A stretch of 64,000 nucleotides of DNA from Babylonia areolata (lineage: Eukaryota > Mollusca > Gastropoda > Neogastropoda > Buccinidae): contig NC_134901.1 in assembly GCF_041734735.1 (NCBI RefSeq), forward strand, positions 23,678,740 to 23,742,739. The letters are read 5' to 3'. The notes below the pieces were generated by a model. The model was not told where the DNA came from, did no database searches, and worked only from the letters and a program-made list of their open reading frames with translations. Of the stretch, positions 58,650 to 64,000 are shown piece by piece. A program made the translations under genes and the position numbers. The first letter of the stretch is position 1, and each line of letters starts with the position of its first letter.

Positions 58650-61600
58650 CTGAAACAAGCACAACAAATAACTAATTATCACTAATTATCATCTCTTTTT
58701 TTATCTCCTCACCTCAGTCCTCTTCACCGGCAAAAGTTGTTATTGAAAAATTAACAAACAAACAACCCCCCCCCCCCCCACACAAAAAAAAGAGAAAAAA
58801 AAAGGCAGACTCTACAGATTTACGTATTTGCTTTTCGCTATGATTTCAACAATAACCAACTGCAGACCCGAGATTAAAAAGAAATTAAAAAAGAAAAGAG
58901 CAAATGACATGAATAACATTAATGTTTTCCATAGGTTTACTGTGTGTTCACTACATTTTGGTGGGTATGCATTCACTTATTTCAACACTTGGGGAAAAAA
59001 GTAGATTAAAAAAAAAGAAAGAAAGAAAGAAGAAAAGTAAAAAAGAGAAAGCTGGTAGTGATATGAGGTTTATGCCTTTATGGATGGAGGAGACATATAT
59101 GACTGTTCAAGGGAATTAGGGAGGCTTCATGGCAGTCTGGCGTTGCACTTGTGGTCCAGTGTTCACCTGGGATCAGGGTTTGAAGCCATATTTTAGCATG
59201 GTGTTGTTCCTTGGGAAATGAACTTTTACCCTTGATTTTCTTCACTCCACCGAGGTATAAATGTGTACCCGACTTCAGTTATTTTGTATTTGTATTTCTT
59301 TCTTTCTTTCTTTTTTTTTTTTTAATCACAGCAGATTTCTCTGTGCGAAATTCAGGCTGCTCTCCCAAGGGAGAGCACGTCGCTACACTACAGTGCCACC
59401 CATTGTTAAAAATATTTTTTTCCTGCATGCAGTTTTATTTGTTTTTTCTATTGAAGTGGATTTTTCTACAGAATTTTGCCAGGAACAACCCTTTTATTGC
59501 TGTGGGTTCTTTTATGTGCGCTAAGTGCATGCTGCACACGGGACCTCAGTTTATCGTCTCATCGGAATGACTAGCGTCCAGACCACCACTCAAGGTCTAG
59601 TGGAGGGGGAGAAAATATCAGTGGCTGAACCGTGATTCGAATCAACGCGCTCTGATTCTTTCACTTCCGAGGCGGACGCGTTACCTCTAGACCATCACTC
59701 CACTCCCTTTCTCAGGAAAGATAAGAATGGCAGAAGGAGAGGACTGGGCCTCACTTTCCTGTGCCAAGTCCTAGACACTGGATATGAATTCACTGCCCCA
59801 ATGGCTGTAAAACTTAAAGGCTATCAGAACTTTAGCCTAAAATCAATTACAACAATTGTCTTACTGCAGAATATATATCTACTTCAGCAATTTCATACAG
59901 AGAATTATGTTCTGGCAAATAAACAAAAAACAGAAAAAAACAAACAAAACAAAAAAACAATAAACAATACAACTGATGATGTACCAAATTTACTAGGGAT
60001 TATATGAAATGCACTGAATATCACTGCATCTTGTGCTCACATTTACTCCCTTGCTGATATATGAGTTGTGCTCAAACAGTACTTTTGAATAATAAATGGT
60101 GTACTTAAATAGTACTGGGGCTATAGCAAGTTACATTAAAAAGAAAAAAAATTGTATGCCATGCATTTAGCCAATTCATAGGTCTAAACACTGATGACAG
60201 TTCTCTAATATGTCAATAATTTGGGAAGGGGGTGGAAGAATTCCTGACAGCAAGTCAGTGTTATCTTTTCAGAGCTTGGTGATTCACATACACTCAATCT
60301 CATACACACGTGCTGTTCAAAAAAACCCCCAAAACAAACGCCAAAAAAAAAAAAAAGAAAAAAAAAAGAAAAAAAAAAAAAAAGGTGGACATGTAGAATG
60401 AATAAAAAGAAACAAAAGAAACTTGATATCAAAGTGTCCTTGTAATTGCTCCAAGATGCAACATGCAGTAAATGGTGTCAAACTCGTCACACTAAATCTG
60501 CCAAAGTACACAGATGGATCAGAGGAGAACAGGAAAAAAAAAGAGACAAAGACCAGTGCAACATCACACACAATTGGGACGAAGGAACAGCACCAAGTAG
60601 TTTGACACCATACCTGCATCATTTCTGTGATGCTGTCAGGATCTAACGACCCCTGACCCTCCTTCACCACAGCAGCCACAGAACCAGACTCTGTCACTGC
60701 CAGCATGAGACGTGCCAGGCAGCAAGCTTCCTCCTTCTGGGACGCATCCACTGCATGATTGTGACCTATCTGGATATGATCAGAAATTAAGACATTAACT
60801 TGCCTGCACTCAATCCTGGAATTCTGTTTTGCATTACAGCTGTAAAATAATGAGGACATCTTAGCCCTTGTCTGCTGGAAGTGAATTCACATTTATGCTG
60901 AATCACAACCTTTCCCACGTTTTGTGTTGCCAAACCTGGTGGATGTTGCTCTGCATGTGTGTGAACACTGCATTCAGAAAACATTTAAGGATAATGTGGT
61001 GCAGTTTTACTTTAATGTGATACATCATACAGTATGTATAGAAACATGAAGCCATAAACAGTACACGGCATGTCTTGATCAAGATCTGTAAGAGGCTTAG
61101 AATAATTTATGTTTCCTTGCAGTCAGGACTGGTATAAGATACAACAAAACCGTTTAAGAGTAAGGAGATCATTAAATCAAATCTCCCACCACTGTGGTGA
61201 CCAGTGTCATCACATTCTGCTACAGACAACACATTCACATGTGCAAAGCACAAGAAGCTGGTGCACAAAGCACACAAAAGCTCTAGATACTGTTACTGTC
61301 ATCCCTCTTTTATCTCTTTCTACTCATTCAGCCCTGCACCAGAGCACTGCCCTGGCGTCAAGGTCTGTTTCATTAAAATGGTGTACATGTTCTTCCTACA
61401 TGTGCACAAACCACAAAGGGAACTAACTTATACAGCATTTCCAGCTGTGTCCCCATGTCAATTTGGAGGGGTAAAAATGGTCAATTTCAATATATTTTCT
61501 CTGTTTTTTTCCACATCAGTAAGCAGGGGAACCTGCTGTGGCTGTACGCTCCCATGGGTTGAATGGGTTAACCCTGCTCAGTACAGTCATTGAAGCAGCT

Positions 61601-61668
61601 TCAAATCTCCATGAAGTATAATGTAAATGAATCACTTCACCTGGGCAACAAGTGAACAGACATTATTG

Positions 61669-61720
<52 letters not shown>

Positions 61721-61894
61721 AAAAAAAGGAGAAAAATTCACTTTCCAGTTTCAAATATGAGCCCATGCTGACCCCTTTTACCGAGCACACATTGTTGTTT
61801 GTTTTAAACATTATTTTTTATTTGGAATGTCGCAATACAGATGCAGATGGATAGGACAACAAGAAAATCTTACAGAAAGTCCTGTCCTGATTTA

Positions 61895-61927
<33 letters not shown>

Positions 61928-62347
61928 CTATATCTATATATACTAAGTATATGATGGATGTCTTAACAGCTAGATGTTTGAAACTGACCATACATGAATT
62001 TCAATGAAACTAAACTGAGATGTAAAAAAAGTGACCCCTACAACCCCCCCCCCCAAAAAACCAAAAACTAAACAACAACCTGTGGTGGAGAGAGAAATCA
62101 ACAGAGAGAGAGGGGAAAGAGAAAAAGAAGTAACAAGGCTAGGGCACAAGAACAGCAAATCAATCAGACTGACCCAAGCTAACAAAGCAGTGAAGTTTTT
62201 TTTTATTATCATCTTTTTACCTTGCTGACGGTGACGATGGTTGGTGCGGCTGACACATTGACACGCTTGGCATCATAAGGGTCATCCGTCACATCCAACT
62301 CTATCTCCTCGCCTCCCTCCTCCTTTCTCACCACCACACTCGGGATT
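58545..62347 (-). CDS. EXOSC7: EXOSC7 (Rrp42), exosome core subunit, 3' part only
   Basis: Three minus-strand exons encode the last 128 residues or so. EXOSC7 is a non-catalytic RNase PH-type subunit of the six-member exosome ring that handles RNA decay and processing in nucleus and cytoplasm. Seen in order: IPSVVVRKEEGGEEIELDVT, DDPYDAKRVNVSAAPTIVTV, then HNHAVDASQKEEACCLARLM, GQGSLDPDSITEMMQ, and the end GPKRKTVGFLR, which parallels the human C-terminus (KRQKVGFLG). Earlier exons must lie beyond 64,000: nothing coding was found at 62,348-64,000. Confidence 0.93.
58650..59120. other. EXOSC7 last intron, right flank
   Basis: AT-rich with a short C run near 58,768 and A/G-rich tracts. Nothing else recognised. 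Confidence 0.5.
59130..59830 (+). mobile_element. SINE interrupted by another SINE
   Basis: Left part has ATCAGGGTTTGAAGCC (B box) and CCTTGGGAAATGAACTTTTA; the right part resumes near 59,727 with AGAGGACTGGGCC. Both match the SINE at 34,640-35,178 read in reverse. Confidence 0.6.
59326..59711 (-). mobile_element. tRNA-derived SINE nested in the SINE at 59,130
   Basis: Minus strand starts GATGGTCTAGAGGTAACGCG (A box) and TTGATTCGAATCACGG (B box), then GACGATAAACTGAGGTCCCG and an A-rich side marked by the T run near 59,312. Same family as 42,181-42,577. Confidence 0.7.
59831..60613. other. EXOSC7 last intron, left part
   Basis: AT-rich intron with A tracts near 60,342-60,384. No element recognised. 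Confidence 0.5.
60614..60769 (-). CDS. EXOSC7: EXOSC7 second-last exon
   Basis: 156 bp, 52 codons, from IGHNHAVDA to TEMMQ. Acceptor ATATCCAG, donor GTATGG. Confidence 0.94.
60770..61309. other. EXOSC7 intron, unassigned part
   Basis: No coding or repeat signal seen. Confidence 0.5.
61310..61573 (+). repeat. Dispersed repeat family R, copy 3
   Basis: Ends CCATGGGTTGAATGGGTTAA; the left side has ACTCATTCAGCCC, an imperfect inverted match to it. This suggests a TTAA-ended MITE of about 255 bp. Confidence 0.55.
61669..61718. repeat. Poly-A tract
   Basis: 50 consecutive A, then A/G-rich sequence. Confidence 0.95.
61893..61946. repeat. (CT)n-(AT)n microsatellite
   Basis: CT run then TATATC repeats; a short C run lies at 62,045-62,053. 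Confidence 0.9.
62221..62347 (-). CDS. EXOSC7: EXOSC7 third-last exon
   Basis: 127 bp; enters in phase 2 (one base, A) and leaves in phase 0 at AGCAAG|GTAAAA. Confidence 0.92.
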
Positions 62348-63002
62348 CTGCAATCACCATTCTTTCTCAATGTATTTCCTTTCTAATATAACAAGCACAC
62401 ACACACATACACAAAATCAAATACAGTTAACAGTTGTAGTAACGTTTGTTCTGACTTGAACTTAATGTCTTAATCCTTTCCATGCCAAGCCTATTTCAAG
62501 CTCAGTGACAACTATATGCCAAGGGATTTTTTGGTCACACGGGTAATAATTATAAAAGAAAATCTAGCATGTAAACTACTGAAAAAAGTATACACAACCT
62601 ATATCTTTCTTGAAAGGAAGATCAACACATTATCCAGCTAAGACAAGTTCCACATGATTTGAGTGATTTTGTGATAGGAAAAATCCAACAATGATGCAGA
62701 CAGAGAATGCCATCCTGCGGCACTTTTTGCACACTTAAAGGGATGGAAATTTCCATCCTGGGGCACTCAAGAGTTTGTGTGGATGAAGTTTTACATGACA
62801 ATCCCTTTATTCCTCTTCTGAGTTTTATTTATTGTACAAAGTTGGTCTTTATTTTCTGCAGAAATATTGCACATAGTTTGTCTTTATTTTCTGCAAAAAT
62901 ATTGTACAAAGCTTGTCTATCTTTTCTGCAAAACTATTGTATAAAGTTTGTCTTTATCTTCTGCATGGAAGTGATCCTTTTTTTTCCACTGCTTATTCCA
63001 TC
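62348..63002. other. EXOSC7 intron, left of the MITE
   Basis: AT-rich. Contains an 18-bp perfect palindrome near 62,742 and three short repeats built on TTGTCTTTATTTTCTGCA at 62,843-62,965. No exon. Confidence 0.55.
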
Positions 63003-63006
63003 TTAA

Positions 63007-63716
63007 GGCCAGACACGGTAGTGAAATTTTGACCAAAATCATGATTTTTTGTGATTTTCGTTTTTTCGCATAATTTGCTTCTTCAACACCTAATCTTTAT
63101 AGTCTGTTTCATCTGGACACTATATTCACTTAAATAAAGCTTCAAACAGCATCAACATGTGTGATTTCTTGTGAGTACAAGCACATCTCTTTCTTTTCCT
63201 GTTTTCTCATTTTTGTGTTTTGTCCTCGTAATACCATTTTTCAAAATGATAATGCTCAAAAACTTTAAAAGATAGCATGTTCAAACTTGGTACTTTCTTT
63301 CTTTATGTATTCATCTTTATTATAGTGCGGTGGTTTGTATAGTACTAGTAAAAGAATGAATATACACTCATTTGAAAAAAATTATGTCAAGGAATTTATA
63401 CACATTTCAACAAAAAAATTATAATAAATGTATTTATTCAAATTCCAAAATATCACTGCACTATAATAAAGAACAAATAAAAAATAAATCAAATAAAACA
63501 AACAGAAATAACATATCTATAAAGGTACCGAAGTTCTAAGCTTTTAATTTTTTTGTTTGTCAGCCATTTTGGATTCGTTTCCATGGAAACCGTCATGACA
63601 AATTGCACAAAATGACCTTTTTAGACATGTTTGGTCCAATATCTTTGCATACCATGTCACAGAAAGCCATAAACTTCAAGTTTATTTCATACGTTTTTGT
63701 ACTACCGTGTCTGGCC
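63007..63716. mobile_element. 710-bp MITE with TTAA target site
   Basis: Terminal inverted repeats GGCCAGACACGGTAGT (16 bp, perfect) at 63,007-63,022 and 63,701-63,716, with TTAA on both sides (63,003-63,006; 63,717-63,720). A nested 18-bp inverted repeat (17 of 18) lies at 63,315-63,332 and 63,454-63,471. No transposase. TTAA suggests a piggyBac-type mover, though these ends do not start CCC. Confidence 0.85.
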
Positions 63717-63720
63717 TTAA

Positions 63721-64000
63721 CACGTGATGTGTGTTCTGATTGCACAATGTAAATCTTAGCTTTATAATCTAAGATGGTGTGTTGCCATGTCACATAGCAC
63801 CGTCCACTAAATCAGTGACATATATTCAGTTCAGGTACTCAAGGGGGTGTCACAGTGTTTGGACTATTCCATATATACCGGTTTTATTCAATAAGGGTCA
63901 ATCAAACAAACGTTTACTTTTGTGTGAGTGTATTTTTTGTGAAAATGTCTTCATAACATTCTACAATTCAGCAATTATCATTCCGTGCTCTGTTCTAAAT
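63721..64000. other. Right edge of window
   Basis: Nothing recognised. Confidence 0.5.

Noticed and set aside
62470-62760. TTAATCCTTTCCATGCC resembling a MITE end
   Set aside because: No convincing inverted partner; the nearby TTAA at 62,737 has the wrong neighbouring sequence.

Overview
The window is animal nuclear DNA, most likely from a caenogastropod mollusc. Three conserved host genes have GT-AG introns, there are abundant (GT)n/(AC)n microsatellites, and the dispersed tRNA-derived SINEs resemble repeats I know from marine snails. The phylum is inferred from repeat style and protein similarity; no search was run.

Region 1 (1-33,513) is a microsatellite-rich flank followed by about 32 kb of nested tandem repeat that runs into a 100-N assembly gap. 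The basic unit (about 650 bp) is one GC-rich exon-like block plus one AT-rich intron. Blocks fall into types A and B (alternating, an AB dimer of about 1.31 kb) and types C, D and E, which occur once per higher-order repeat. The order C-A-(BA)n-D-E is repeated four times with n = 3, 5, 4 and at least 2, giving higher-order units of about 7.9, 10.6 and 9.2 kb plus a truncated fourth. Type A and C blocks have AG/GT borders, are symmetric phase-2 exons and encode an acidic peptide rich in T, E, D, A and G. Most introns carry a short relic of a LINE reverse transcriptase (FADD motif). I do not recognise the gene; neither end of it is visible.

Region 2 (33,614-37,150) is repeat-rich intergenic DNA: SINEs, a TTAA-flanked MITE inserted in a SINE, GT/AT microsatellites and a long degenerate polypyrimidine tract.

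Region 3 (37,249-48,900, + strand) is a complete DRC4/GAS8 gene (axonemal nexin-dynein regulatory complex) with ten coding exons and 486 codons. A good RFX X-box lies about 90 bp before the start codon. Intron 1 holds a 5'-truncated LINE on the opposite strand.

Region 4 (48,900-54,060) is intergenic: a decayed LINE tail with RNase H motifs, a poly-C run, SINEs and microsatellites.

Region 5 (54,064-64,000) has MRPS17 (uS17m, two coding exons, + strand) facing the 3' end of EXOSC7 (exosome subunit, - strand; last three coding exons only) tail to tail. EXOSC7 has a minisatellite that grew out of its stop-codon segment. A 710-bp TTAA-flanked MITE lies upstream of its last visible exon. DRC4 (cilia), MRPS17 (mitochondrial translation) and EXOSC7 (RNA decay) are housekeeping or ciliary neighbours with no evident shared pathway.
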